Notes under the pieces: model-generated
The model's database searches: none
Told to the model about the DNA's origin: nothing
The model's input: the letters and a program-made list of their open reading frames with translations, nothing else
Position numbers and translations under genes: made by a program
Assembly: GCF_003688495.1 (NCBI RefSeq)
Contig: NZ_REFH01000009.1
Location: 434,001 to 498,000, forward strand
Direction of reading: 5' to 3'
DNA length: 64,000 nucleotides
Origin: Flavobacterium weaverense
GTDB lineage: Bacteria > Bacteroidota > Bacteroidia > Flavobacteriales > Flavobacteriaceae
In this document: piece by piece, positions 19,384 through 28,384 of the stretch
How the letters are laid out: each line of letters opens with the position of its first letter
Numbering within the stretch: position 1 is the stretch's first letter

Positions 19384-20564
19384 TGTTGGATTTAAAGATT
19401 CTTAATGATAATGTACAAAAGTTTATAAATGAAAATATTGGTAAAAGTATATCAAAATTAGCATTGCAGAAAAATCCTTTTCCTTACTTGAATTGGCTTT
19501 CAGTTTTAAACCAAATTGAAGCAAAATCCAAAGCGAGGGAAAAACTCCCAACTTGGTTTGCAACTGAAAATATAATATATCCTGCCAAAATTTCGATTGA
19601 ACAAACTTCGTCAGAGAAAACAGCCTCTTATAAGGCATCACTTGTGGATGGTGAAACATTAATAGATTTAACGGGCGGTTTCGGAGTTGACGATTATTAC
19701 TTTTCGAAAAAAATCAAGCATATCACTCATTGCGAAATCAATACGGAACTTTCCATGATGGTGGCTCATAATTTCACGCAATTAAATGTCAATAACATTA
19801 AATGCTATGCTGAGGATAGCATAGAGACTTTAAAACGTTTGGATGTTAAGTGGGATTGGATTTATATTGATCCTTCCCGAAGAAATGACGAAAAGGGAAA
19901 AGTTTTTTTACTAAAAGACTGCTTGCCTAACGTGCCTGAAAATCTAGATTTCTATTTAGCGAAATCGAAATCAATTCTGATCAAAACAGCTCCGTTACTC
20001 GACATTTCTGCTGGATTATCAGAACTAAAAAATGTAAAAGCGATTCATATTGTAGCAGTAGAAAATGAAGTCAAAGAATTATTGTGGGAAATAAATCCGT
20101 TGTTCTCAGGATCTACTAGTATTAAAACTGTAAACATTTTAAAAGACCGATTGGAAACTTTTGATTTTACACTTAACCAAGAGATTGATTACTTACCCTA
20201 TACTAAACCGCAAGCATTTCTTTATGAACCCAATAGTGCAATTATGAAATCAGGTGGTTTTGATGAAGTTGGTGCTTTCTACAAAGTAAATAAGCTTCAC
20301 AAGCATTCTCATTTATATACTTCAAATGAACTAGTACCTTTTCCAGGCCGTGCCTTTGAAATTCGAAATAGAATTCCTTATAACAAGGTAGCTATGAAAG
20401 AATTTTTAGAAAGTAAACAAGCAAATATTACCACCAGAAATTTTCCTGATAGTGTTGACAGTATTAGAAAAAAATGGAAAGTAAAAGGTGGAGGAAATAC
20501 ATATTGTTTTTTTACAACTGATGTGAATAATGATAAAATAGTTTTAATTTGCACCAAAATTTAA
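19383..20564 (+). CDS. Class I SAM-dependent methyltransferase with THUMP-like C-terminal domain
   Basis: The 393-residue protein has a Rossmann methyltransferase core with SAM motif I at LIDLTGGFGVDDYYFS, an acidic residue ending the next strand (HCEINTE) and motif IV as WIYIDPSRRNDEKGKV, resembling RNA methyltransferases. The C-terminal part (AFEIRNRIPYNKVAMKEFLE...GGGNTYCFFT) matches the THUMP-like domain found in a Bacteroidetes family. That suggests an RNA substrate, but the target is not known. It overlaps the transporter stop and is followed 5 bp later by a small secreted protein gene. Confidence 0.8.
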   Translation: MLDLKILNDNVQKFINENIGKSISKLALQKNPFPYLNWLSVLNQIEAKSKAREKLPTWFATENIIYPAKISIEQTSSEKTASYKASLVDGETLIDLTGGFGVDDYYFSKKIKHITHCEINTELSMMVAHNFTQLNVNNIKCYAEDSIETLKRLDVKWDWIYIDPSRRNDEKGKVFLLKDCLPNVPENLDFYLAKSKSILIKTAPLLDISAGLSELKNVKAIHIVAVENEVKELLWEINPLFSGSTSIKTVNILKDRLETFDFTLNQEIDYLPYTKPQAFLYEPNSAIMKSGGFDEVGAFYKVNKLHKHSHLYTSNELVPFPGRAFEIRNRIPYNKVAMKEFLESKQANITTRNFPDSVDSIRKKWKVKGGGNTYCFFTTDVNNDKIVLICTKI

Positions 20565-20569
20565 TCATA

Positions 20570-21136
20570 ATGAAAAACGTAATTGTAATAGCTTTTTTTC
20601 TTTTTAGCATTAGTGTATTGGCTCAAAAGCCATGTGATTATAGCACTAATGTAACTGATTCAATTGGTACTTATAAAGAAACTAAAGAATATATAATTTC
20701 TGAAAAGCATTTTGCAAGTAGTTCTAGCTATATTTTTTATTCGCTAGCGAACACAGATGGTATACCAACATTGAACTTACAATTGCTACAAAAAAGTAAG
20801 GATTTTATAAAAGCCAATTGTTTTGATAAAAATTCAAGGCTGTTTTTACAACTAAATAATGGAAAGATAGTTACGTTAATTCATATCGACCAGGAGAATT
20901 GCGGAACGATGATTCGCGATGAAAAAGGTTTTGACAACCGAGTAAATTCTGGAGTATTTATGTTTGCAAAAGATAATTATGAGGAACTTAAAAATTCGCC
21001 AGTATCAATGATGCGTATTAAATATCTCACTGAAACTGAAGATTATGTTTTAAAGAAAGAGCTTAAATCAGAGCTGAATAATCAAACCTATTATCCAGAA
21101 ACTTACTTTATTGATAATCTTAGATGTATTGAATAA
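20570..21136 (+). CDS. Secreted protein of unknown function
   Basis: ATG 20570 gives 188 residues with a clear signal peptide (MKNVIVIAFFLFSISVLAQ); an earlier in-frame start would place the signal internally. The mature part has cysteines near residues 22, 85 and 111 and a C-terminal NLRCIE, with mixed alpha/beta character. I recognise no family. It lies 5 bp after the methyltransferase gene, so it shares that transcript. The convergent dipeptidase gene begins 1 bp after its stop. Confidence 0.7.
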   Translation: MKNVIVIAFFLFSISVLAQKPCDYSTNVTDSIGTYKETKEYIISEKHFASSSSYIFYSLANTDGIPTLNLQLLQKSKDFIKANCFDKNSRLFLQLNNGKIVTLIHIDQENCGTMIRDEKGFDNRVNSGVFMFAKDNYEELKNSPVSMMRIKYLTETEDYVLKKELKSELNNQTYYPETYFIDNLRCIE

Positions 21137-21137
21137 T

Positions 21138-21797
21138 CTAGTTACATTCCCATTTCACATTAGATACTTTGTCATTTAAACCTTCTTTAAGATTATAATG
21201 CCACCACTCTGAATTAAACGGATTAAAACCACTTTCCATCATTACTGACTTGAGCAATATTCTATTGTCTTTAATTTTTTGAGATAAGTTGGTATAGTTA
21301 TGTCCCGCTTCTATTCCAAAAAAATCAAAACCAGTACCCATTTCTAACTCTTTACCAGAGCTATCAACTAAAGTGATATCAACCGCTCCTCCTCTATTGT
21401 GAATTGAACCTTTTGCAGGATTTGCAACATACTCAGGGTTTGACACGATGGTCCACATTTTCTTTTGAATATCTAAAGGACGATAACAATCAAATAATTT
21501 AATGCGATATCCTTTTTTAATAAATTTTTTATTTGCCTCCACTAATGCTGTAACTGTTTTTAATCTTAAAAAACACTCCGCACAGTCGTAAACTTGTGCT
21601 TTTAAAAAATTATCTGAAGTAGCATATTTCATATCATATACAAAATCCTCGCTGTAATCTTTTAAATTTACAAAAGTGGTATCACTTAAAACTACGACAG
21701 CTTTTGAACGTGCGTTTACAGTTCTGTTTTGTGATTTGCAAGATATGATGCAAAAAAAGGAGAAGATGGCTAAAATTAATTTACTGCTTTGAGACAT
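21138..21797 (-). CDS. D-alanyl-D-alanine dipeptidase, M15D/VanX-like lipoprotein
   Basis: The 219-residue zinc dipeptidase has a lipoprotein signal (lipobox IISC). Motifs match VanX/DdpX: FVYDMKYATSDNF near the start, RIKLFDCYRPLDIQKKMW, SIHNRGGAVDITLVD with His and Asp zinc ligands, the acidic GTGFDFFG and the final EWWHY with the catalytic Glu and zinc His. Family members cleave D-Ala-D-Ala, either for vancomycin resistance or for murein recycling. No vanA/vanH homologue is nearby, so recycling or nutrient use is more likely here. Confidence 0.9.
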   Translation of the reverse strand: MSQSSKLILAIFSFFCIISCKSQNRTVNARSKAVVVLSDTTFVNLKDYSEDFVYDMKYATSDNFLKAQVYDCAECFLRLKTVTALVEANKKFIKKGYRIKLFDCYRPLDIQKKMWTIVSNPEYVANPAKGSIHNRGGAVDITLVDSSGKELEMGTGFDFFGIEAGHNYTNLSQKIKDNRILLKSVMMESGFNPFNSEWWHYNLKEGLNDKVSNVKWECN

Positions 21798-22090
21798 AAA
21801 AAGTTTTTTATAAAAATAAGATAAATTGAATAAGTACCGGCACGTACATTTCGAAATAAAATTTCAAGTTACATTATATCTTTAATTATTCTTATAAATA
21901 GAAATTTACTATTCACTTTTTGAAAATTAAACGTACTACCAATACGAAACATCAACACTTAATATAGTCATAGAATGTTTGTATCGCTTAGTACTCTTAT
22001 AATACTAAATTTAGACAATATTTATTGTAAATTAAGTCTGAAAGTAATTTCTAAAATTCTAAAAAAAAGGTTATAAAAACAAATAAAAGA

Positions 22091-22316
22091 GCCATTTTTC
22101 CAAGGGTATTAAGGTTCTGAATTTGGAAATAAAGGCTAAAAATCGTATTTTAGCAGTATTACCGAATTACATAATTCAAAACGGAAGATTTACTAATTGG
22201 TCATCGACCAATTTATTTCCATTTTTAGAGTCTTGCACTCTATCCGCTGAATCCTGCAGCAAATTTTCATTAGCGAGTATTAATTATTGAGCTTTGACTT
22301 TTTATAAAAGGTCAAA
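22091..22316 (+). promoter_or_regulatory. Dense cluster of hairpins in the leader of the FMO gene
   Basis: Seven inverted repeats follow each other within 226 bases. The better ones are GCTAAAA/TTTTAGC (22135-22154), AATTGGTC/GACCAATT with a 3-nt loop (22195-22213), TAGAGT/ACTCTA (22226-22242) and the 10-bp TTTGACTTTT/AAAGGTCAAA with a TATA loop and one wobble (22293-22316). The last ends 29 bp before the FMO ATG. This could be a structured 5' leader or an independent small RNA. The rest of the gap (21798-22090) is plain AT-rich sequence in which I see nothing. Confidence 0.4.
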
Positions 22317-22333
22317 TTCTCTTGTAATCCTAA

Positions 22334-23737
<1,404 letters not shown>

Positions 23738-23751
23738 ATAACTTTACACAA

Positions 23752-23789
23752 AAAAATATCCTTCAAAACCCTGAAGGATATTTTTTTTT
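23752..23789 (+). terminator. Intrinsic terminator of the FMO gene
   Basis: The stem AAATATCCTTCA with TGAAGGATATTT has a 6-nt loop and is followed by a long T-run. Confidence 0.85.
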
Positions 23790-23861
23790 CTTATTTGACA
23801 CGATTTTAAAACGGGTTTTTTTCTACTTTTAATAAAATTAATTTCTAGTAAAATTAAAAAG

Positions 23862-24260
23862 TTACGAGAGGTGAATCCATTTTTTATCGCTGTTCAACTT
23901 AAATGTGCCAATATGCTCTTTGTTCCATTCATTAGGACCAATTAACGAAAGAAAATCATTGCCATCAATACTTCGATACAAATGATAAATCTCCCCTACA
24001 ACAGGCTCAAAAGAGAATTTAGAATTATAAACCAATTCGTTCCACTCAAATTCTTCGATTAAACTTTGATACTGCGCTTTAAGCTCATCAAACTTACTTT
24101 TAAATTCCTTGTTTACAGTAGTAATACCTCTACTCTTCCATGAAACTAAGTCGTCCATTCTAATTACTGGAGCACCTACGCTTGTTCCATAAGGTAATAA
24201 ATTAGCATTGTATCCTTCAGTTTCCGAATAGACTATATTATCTGGTTTTTTATTTTCCAT
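23862..24260 (-). CDS. DUF2452 protein (C1orf50-like family)
   Basis: The 132-residue protein covers the whole DUF2452 domain: LLPYGTSVGAPVIRMDDLVSWKS, a helical central part (KFDELKAQYQSLIEEFEWNELVY) and the conserved SFEPVVGEIYHLYRS, then FLSLIGPNEW. This small family is shared between bacteria and eukaryotes, where the human member is C1orf50; from recall its function is unknown. No signal or membrane segment, so it is cytoplasmic. TATATTTG on the minus strand (24379-24386) is a possible -7 box. It lies downstream of the tRNA operon terminator and is independent of it. Confidence 0.8.
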   Translation of the reverse strand: MENKKPDNIVYSETEGYNANLLPYGTSVGAPVIRMDDLVSWKSRGITTVNKEFKSKFDELKAQYQSLIEEFEWNELVYNSKFSFEPVVGEIYHLYRSIDGNDFLSLIGPNEWNKEHIGTFKLNSDKKWIHLS

Positions 24261-24451
24261 TGTAGTATTAATTGTTTTTCTGTTCTATTATTCCAATTAA
24301 GAAATGTCAACTTTAAAATTAGTATCAATCATCACAATCAAAATAAAATTACTTAAACCAATGATGATTTTGCTTTTGCAAATATAAAAATAATTAATTG
24401 TTTAATGATATTAAAAAAAGAATAAACAAAATAAATTTTAAACACAAAAAA

Positions 24452-24475
24452 ACCGATACTAATAAAAGTATCGGT
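24452..24475 (-). terminator. Terminator of the tRNA operon
   Basis: ACCGATACT and AGTATCGGT form a perfect 9-bp stem. On the minus strand a T7 run follows it, right behind tRNA-Arg. Confidence 0.8.
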
Positions 24476-24480
24476 CTTTG

Positions 24481-24554
<74 letters not shown>

Positions 24555-24593
24555 ATTTATCTTATAAAACTTAAATGGAAAAAGTTTAATTAG

Positions 24594-24668
24594 TCGGGGT
24601 GGCAGGATTCGAACCTGCGGCCTCCTGCTCCCAAAGCAGGCGCGATAACCGAGCTACGCTACACCCCG
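24594..24668 (-). tRNA. tRNA-Pro(TGG)
   Basis: This 75-nt cloverleaf on the minus strand has acceptor CGGGGTG/CACCCCG, anticodon stem CCTGC/GCAGG with loop TTTGGGA (anticodon TGG), a standard T arm GCAGG-TTCGAAT-CCTGC and discriminator A. It is the middle gene of the tRNA operon. Confidence 0.95.
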
Positions 24669-24687
24669 AAAAACAAAATTATAAAAG

Positions 24688-24771
24688 CGGAGAGACAGGG
24701 ACTCGAACCCTGGCACCGATCACTCGATGACAGTTTAGCAAACTGCTCCATTACCACTCTGGCACCTCTCC
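24688..24771 (-). tRNA. tRNA-Ser(GCT)
   Basis: At 84 nt it has the long variable arm expected of serine tRNAs (TCATCGAGTGATCGG region). The acceptor GGAGAGG pairs with TCTCTCC, the anticodon loop TTGCTAA gives GCT, and the discriminator is G. It is first in the operon, about 27 nt downstream of the predicted transcription start. Confidence 0.95.
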
Positions 24772-24804
24772 AAGCTCAAAGAAACGTGTCTTGTTTTGCG
24801 GTTG

Positions 24805-24835
24805 CAAATTTAGGACTTCTTTACGTTACTCACAA
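24805..24835 (-). promoter_or_regulatory. Promoter of the Ser-Pro-Arg tRNA operon
   Basis: On the minus strand TTG (24835-24833) is followed after exactly 20 bp by TAAATTTG (24812-24805), an ideal Bacteroidetes promoter. The predicted start near 24798 leaves a short leader before tRNA-Ser. Confidence 0.75.
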
Positions 24836-24965
24836 CTATTTCGAGGCTTTTTTTTATTCTTTTTCACCTTATTTGCAAAAGCTCTTCACAATCAAACATA
24901 TAGAATAGAAATAAATTTAAAAAAGATTATATCTGTGTCAAAATATGAAATTGTTTAAAAAAGAT

Positions 24966-24973
24966 TAAATTTG
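24966..24973 (+). promoter_or_regulatory. Putative -7 box of the thiolase gene
   Basis: TAAATTTG fits TAnnTTTG, 26 bp before the thiolase ATG. The nearest TTG upstream is only 13 bp away, so the -33 element is poor. Confidence 0.45.
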
Positions 24974-24999
24974 CTAGATAAACCAACATTATCAAAGTT

Positions 25000-26178
25000 A
25001 TGAACAAAAGAGTTGTTATCGTTTCTGCCGTTAGAACACCTATCGGAAGTTTTATGGGGGGATTATCTACAGTTACCGCTCCTAAGTTAGGTGCAGCAGC
25101 AATCAAAGGCGCATTAGACAAAATAAATTTAGACCCAAATTTAGTTGACGAAGTATTTATGGGCAATGTAGTTCAAGCTGGAACAGGACAAGCTCCTGCT
25201 CGTCAAGCTGCTATATTTGCTGGTCTTAATGAATCTGTTGCTTGTACCACTATTAATAAAGTTTGTGCTTCAGGAATGAAAGCAGTTATGTTGGGAGCTC
25301 AAGCTATTCAATGTGGCGATGCAGAAATTGTTGTTGCTGGTGGAATGGAAAACATGAGTTTGATACCTCATTATTTAAACTTAAGAAACGGTACTAAATT
25401 TGGTCCTGCTGCTATGGTTGACGGTATGCAGAAAGATGGACTTACAGATGCATATGATAACAGCGCAATGGGAGTTTGTGCTGACTTATGTGCTAGCGAA
25501 TATAATTTTACCCGCGAAGACCAAGATAACTATGCAATTCAATCTTATGAGCGTAGTGCGAAAGCATGGGAAAGTGGAAAATTTGATAACGAAATTGTTC
25601 CTGTAGCGGTTCCGCAAAGAAAAGGAGACCCAATAGTGGTTTCTAAAGATGAAGAATTTACAAACGTAAAATTAGATAAAATTCCGTCTTTAAATCCTGT
25701 TTTTACTAAAGATGGCACGGTTACCGCAGCAAATGCTTCAACTATAAATGATGGTGCAGCAGCAGTAATATTAATGAGCGAAGAAAAAGCGCTTTCGTTA
25801 GGATTAAAACCGCTAGCGTACATAAAAGGATATGCAGATGCAGCTCAAGAGCCAAAATGGTTTACTACAAGCCCTGCTAAAGCTTTACCGAAGGCTCTAG
25901 ACAAAGCAGGAATAAGTATTGATGCTGTAGACTACTTTGAGTTTAATGAGGCATTTGCAGTCGTTGGTTTAGCTAACGCTAAAATTTTAGGTCTAGCAAA
26001 TGACAAAGTTAACGTAAATGGAGGTGCAGTTTCTTTAGGTCATCCTCTTGGCTGCTCTGGAGTTAGAATTATCGTTACCTTATTGAATGTTTTGGAACAA
26101 AATAATGCTAAAGTTGGTGCTGCTGCAATTTGCAACGGTGGTGGCGGTGCATCAGCTATCGTAATCGAAAGAATTTAA
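25000..26178 (+). CDS. Acetyl-CoA C-acyltransferase (thiolase)
   Basis: The 392-residue type II thiolase either condenses two acetyl-CoA to acetoacetyl-CoA or cleaves 3-ketoacyl-CoA. The nucleophilic cysteine is C89 in INKVCASGMKA. EFNEAFAVVGLANA gives the asparagine/glutamate pair, GHPLGCSG the catalytic histidine near 349, and AICNGGGGASAIVIE the second cysteine near 378. The length and motifs are those of biosynthetic AtoB/PhaA-like enzymes, but fatty-acid-oxidation partners are absent, so the direction is uncertain. It is followed by a terminator and then an NlpC/P60 gene. Confidence 0.92.
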   Translation: MNKRVVIVSAVRTPIGSFMGGLSTVTAPKLGAAAIKGALDKINLDPNLVDEVFMGNVVQAGTGQAPARQAAIFAGLNESVACTTINKVCASGMKAVMLGAQAIQCGDAEIVVAGGMENMSLIPHYLNLRNGTKFGPAAMVDGMQKDGLTDAYDNSAMGVCADLCASEYNFTREDQDNYAIQSYERSAKAWESGKFDNEIVPVAVPQRKGDPIVVSKDEEFTNVKLDKIPSLNPVFTKDGTVTAANASTINDGAAAVILMSEEKALSLGLKPLAYIKGYADAAQEPKWFTTSPAKALPKALDKAGISIDAVDYFEFNEAFAVVGLANAKILGLANDKVNVNGGAVSLGHPLGCSGVRIIVTLLNVLEQNNAKVGAAAICNGGGGASAIVIERI

Positions 26179-26193
26179 ATAATAATAAATGAT

Positions 26194-26228
26194 GGGTTAT
26201 ATGCCAAAAACATATAGCCCTAATTTTT
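26194..26228 (+). terminator. Intrinsic terminator of the thiolase gene
   Basis: The stem GGGTTATATG with CATATAGCCC (one wobble, 7-nt loop) is followed by a T-rich tail. Confidence 0.7.
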
Positions 26229-26247
26229 AACTTCTAATTAAAGATAA

Positions 26248-27009
26248 ATGTTTGGAATTTGTAATCTAGCAATGATACCACTTCGGTTTGAACCTAGTGA
26301 TAGAAGCGAAATTGTTTCTCAGGTTTTGTTTGGAGAACATTTTGAAATTTTAGAGCAGTTGAAGCAGTGGACTCGCATCAGAATGCAATATGACGGATAT
26401 GAAGGTTGGATCGATTTTAAACAATTACAACTTATCTCTGAGGAGAGTTTTAATAAATTATCTTCAGAAAAAATCGTGCTCAATGCAGATTTGATTGAAT
26501 ATATAACAACGCCATCAAACTTATTGATTCCCATTCCTTTAGGATCATCGTTATCCTTTCTAAATTATGGGGAAATAAATATTTCAAATTTTGAATTTGA
26601 AGGAGAGCGAACCAGTGCAGTAAAAGATAAATCACATTTGATTGATACTGCTTTTATGTATTTAAACGCGCCTTATCTTTGGGGAGGAAAAACGCCTTTT
26701 GGCATTGACTGCTCCGGTTTTACACAAATGGTGTATAAGCTAAACGGTTATAAATTACTACGTGATGCTTCACAACAATCTGCGCAAGGAGAACCTTTAA
26801 GTTTTATAGAAGAAAGTGAAGCTGGTGATTTAGCCTTTTTTGATAATGATGAAGGAAATATTATACACGTTGGTATCATCATGGAGGATAATTATATCAT
26901 TCACGCCAGCGGAAAGATAAGAATTGATCGCTTAGATCACTTAGGTATTTTTAACGCAGAAACAAATAAACATACACACAAGTTAAGAGTCATTAAAAAA
27001 ATTATATAA
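26248..27009 (+). CDS. C40 (NlpC/P60) peptidase with N-terminal bacterial SH3 domain
   Basis: The 253-residue protein has an SH3b-type N-terminal half (VLFGEHFEILEQLKQWTRIRMQYDGYEGWIDFKQLQ) and a C-terminal NlpC/P60 domain. The catalytic cysteine sits in FGIDCSGFTQMVYKL and the histidine in IIHVGIIMEDNYIIHASG. Relatives cleave the gamma-D-Glu/diamino-acid bond of stem peptides. No signal peptide is visible in the predicted start, so it may act on imported muropeptides in the cytoplasm, as YkfC-like enzymes do, or the true export signal is missing. The second option is less likely since the start gives a complete SH3 domain. Confidence 0.88.
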   Translation: MFGICNLAMIPLRFEPSDRSEIVSQVLFGEHFEILEQLKQWTRIRMQYDGYEGWIDFKQLQLISEESFNKLSSEKIVLNADLIEYITTPSNLLIPIPLGSSLSFLNYGEINISNFEFEGERTSAVKDKSHLIDTAFMYLNAPYLWGGKTPFGIDCSGFTQMVYKLNGYKLLRDASQQSAQGEPLSFIEESEAGDLAFFDNDEGNIIHVGIIMEDNYIIHASGKIRIDRLDHLGIFNAETNKHTHKLRVIKKII

Positions 27010-27015
27010 AAAAAA

Positions 27016-27039
27016 CCGGTTTGAAAAATTTCAAACCGG
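27016..27039. terminator. Bidirectional terminator between NlpC/P60 and TPR genes
   Basis: CCGGTTTGAAA and TTTCAAACCGG form an 11-bp inverted repeat flanked by A-run and T-run, serving both convergent genes. Confidence 0.85.
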
Positions 27040-27062
27040 ATTTTTATACTTAAAGATCAGAA

Positions 27063-28331
27063 TTACATCTTAGCTTTCAATGCTTTTGACTCTGCAGTCA
27101 TTTCTAAAGCACTATAAACATTTAATAGAGTCTTAGCAACATCTACATTTTTAGGATCTAATTCATATCCTTTTTTAAGGAATGGAATCACACTTTTAAA
27201 AATGTTATCTCTCTTAACTTTTAATTCGTCGTAACGCTTCATGTCTTTAGTAGAAGTACCTAACTTATTCATTTCATCAATGATTGGTTTCTCTCCTTCT
27301 AATTTCAAAGCTGCTAGATTAATATAAGCGTTGATGTAGTCAGGCTTAATTTCCATTGCACGTAAATAATACTTTTCAGCATCTGCTTTATTTCCTGCAT
27401 TTCCACTGATTACACCTAAATTGAAAGTCAAATCAGCATCATTAGGATTTTTTGCTAAAACTTCTCCAATTAATTTTTTGTAAGTCTCGTAATCTTTAGA
27501 CTCCAAATATAAATTAGCTTCAGTTAATACTAAAGAAGTATCATCTGGATTAGCTAATCTCGCTTCAGAAATTGCTTTTTTAGCTTCATCCGTTTTACCG
27601 TTTTCTACTAAAATTAAAGCCATGTTTTTATAGATTTCTCCTCTTTTTGAAGGAACATCTTCACTTCTTGGCTTTTCGTGCGTACCAATTTTTACAGATA
27701 AATCTCTTTCTTTAGATGTGTTGAAAAAATCTTCTGCATTTGTCAATTTATTCATCGCAAAGTAGCTTTTACCTTTTCCAGAATAATTTAACTTTTTCAA
27801 ATTTTCATATAACTCTAAAGCTTTATCATACTCTTTAGCATTAATATAAGTTGATGCTGCATAATACAAGTTTATTGTATCTTTTTTATCTAACAAATAC
27901 GCGTCGTATAATTTTTTAGCACTTGCTGAATGTTTATCTGCTTTTGATTCTTCAATCGCAGTATTAATCAGCTTAAATTTAATGTCAGTGATTGAGGATG
28001 TCGCTTGAGGTGTAAATTTTACTTTTCCTGAAGTTTTCTCAACATCCATCAAATCTTGATACGCCTTTGCAGCCATAGAAAGATTTTTATCTGCATCAAC
28101 TTTTTTGTTTGCTAAATCTAAAAGAGCATTCCCTTTAATAAAATAGAATTGAGCCTTTTCAGCGTCTGAAGCATTACTAATTAAAGATTCAGCTTCCATT
28201 AAAATAGTAGCTGCTTCTTGAGACTTACCGCCTTTCATTGCTTTTTCAGCTGCTTTAATTTGATCTTTTTGAGCAAAAGTAGCTACTGATACCAATAACG
28301 CTGATGCTAGTAATACATATTTACTTTTCAT
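27063..28331 (-). CDS. Secreted tetratricopeptide-repeat protein
   Basis: The 422-residue protein has a signal peptide (MKSKYVLLASALLVSVATFAQ) and a string of TPR-like helical pairs. The most regular repeats are near 140-190 (YDAYLLDKKDTINLYYAASTY, YDKALELYENLKKLNYSG) and 290-345 (ADLTFNLGVISGNAGNKADAEKYYLRAMEIKPDYINAYINLAAL). TPRs bind other proteins, so a periplasmic scaffold role is likely; the partner is unknown. It lies 53 bp downstream of gyrA on the same strand and can be read through from it. This gyrA-TPR pairing recurs in flavobacteria as far as I recall. Confidence 0.85.
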   Translation of the reverse strand: MKSKYVLLASALLVSVATFAQKDQIKAAEKAMKGGKSQEAATILMEAESLISNASDAEKAQFYFIKGNALLDLANKKVDADKNLSMAAKAYQDLMDVEKTSGKVKFTPQATSSITDIKFKLINTAIEESKADKHSASAKKLYDAYLLDKKDTINLYYAASTYINAKEYDKALELYENLKKLNYSGKGKSYFAMNKLTNAEDFFNTSKERDLSVKIGTHEKPRSEDVPSKRGEIYKNMALILVENGKTDEAKKAISEARLANPDDTSLVLTEANLYLESKDYETYKKLIGEVLAKNPNDADLTFNLGVISGNAGNKADAEKYYLRAMEIKPDYINAYINLAALKLEGEKPIIDEMNKLGTSTKDMKRYDELKVKRDNIFKSVIPFLKKGYELDPKNVDVAKTLLNVYSALEMTAESKALKAKM

Positions 28332-28384
28332 AACATTGTTTGTTTAATTTAAATTTATTGTTGGTTCACTATAACAATCTACGT

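Noticed and set aside
21138..21797. Vancomycin-resistance gene cluster
   Set aside because: Only a VanX-like dipeptidase is present; no ligase or dehydrogenase partner.
22123..22290. 55-codon TTG-start ORF in the FMO leader
   Set aside because: It coincides with the hairpin cluster and codes a Ser/Cys/Asn-rich peptide with no recognisable family.
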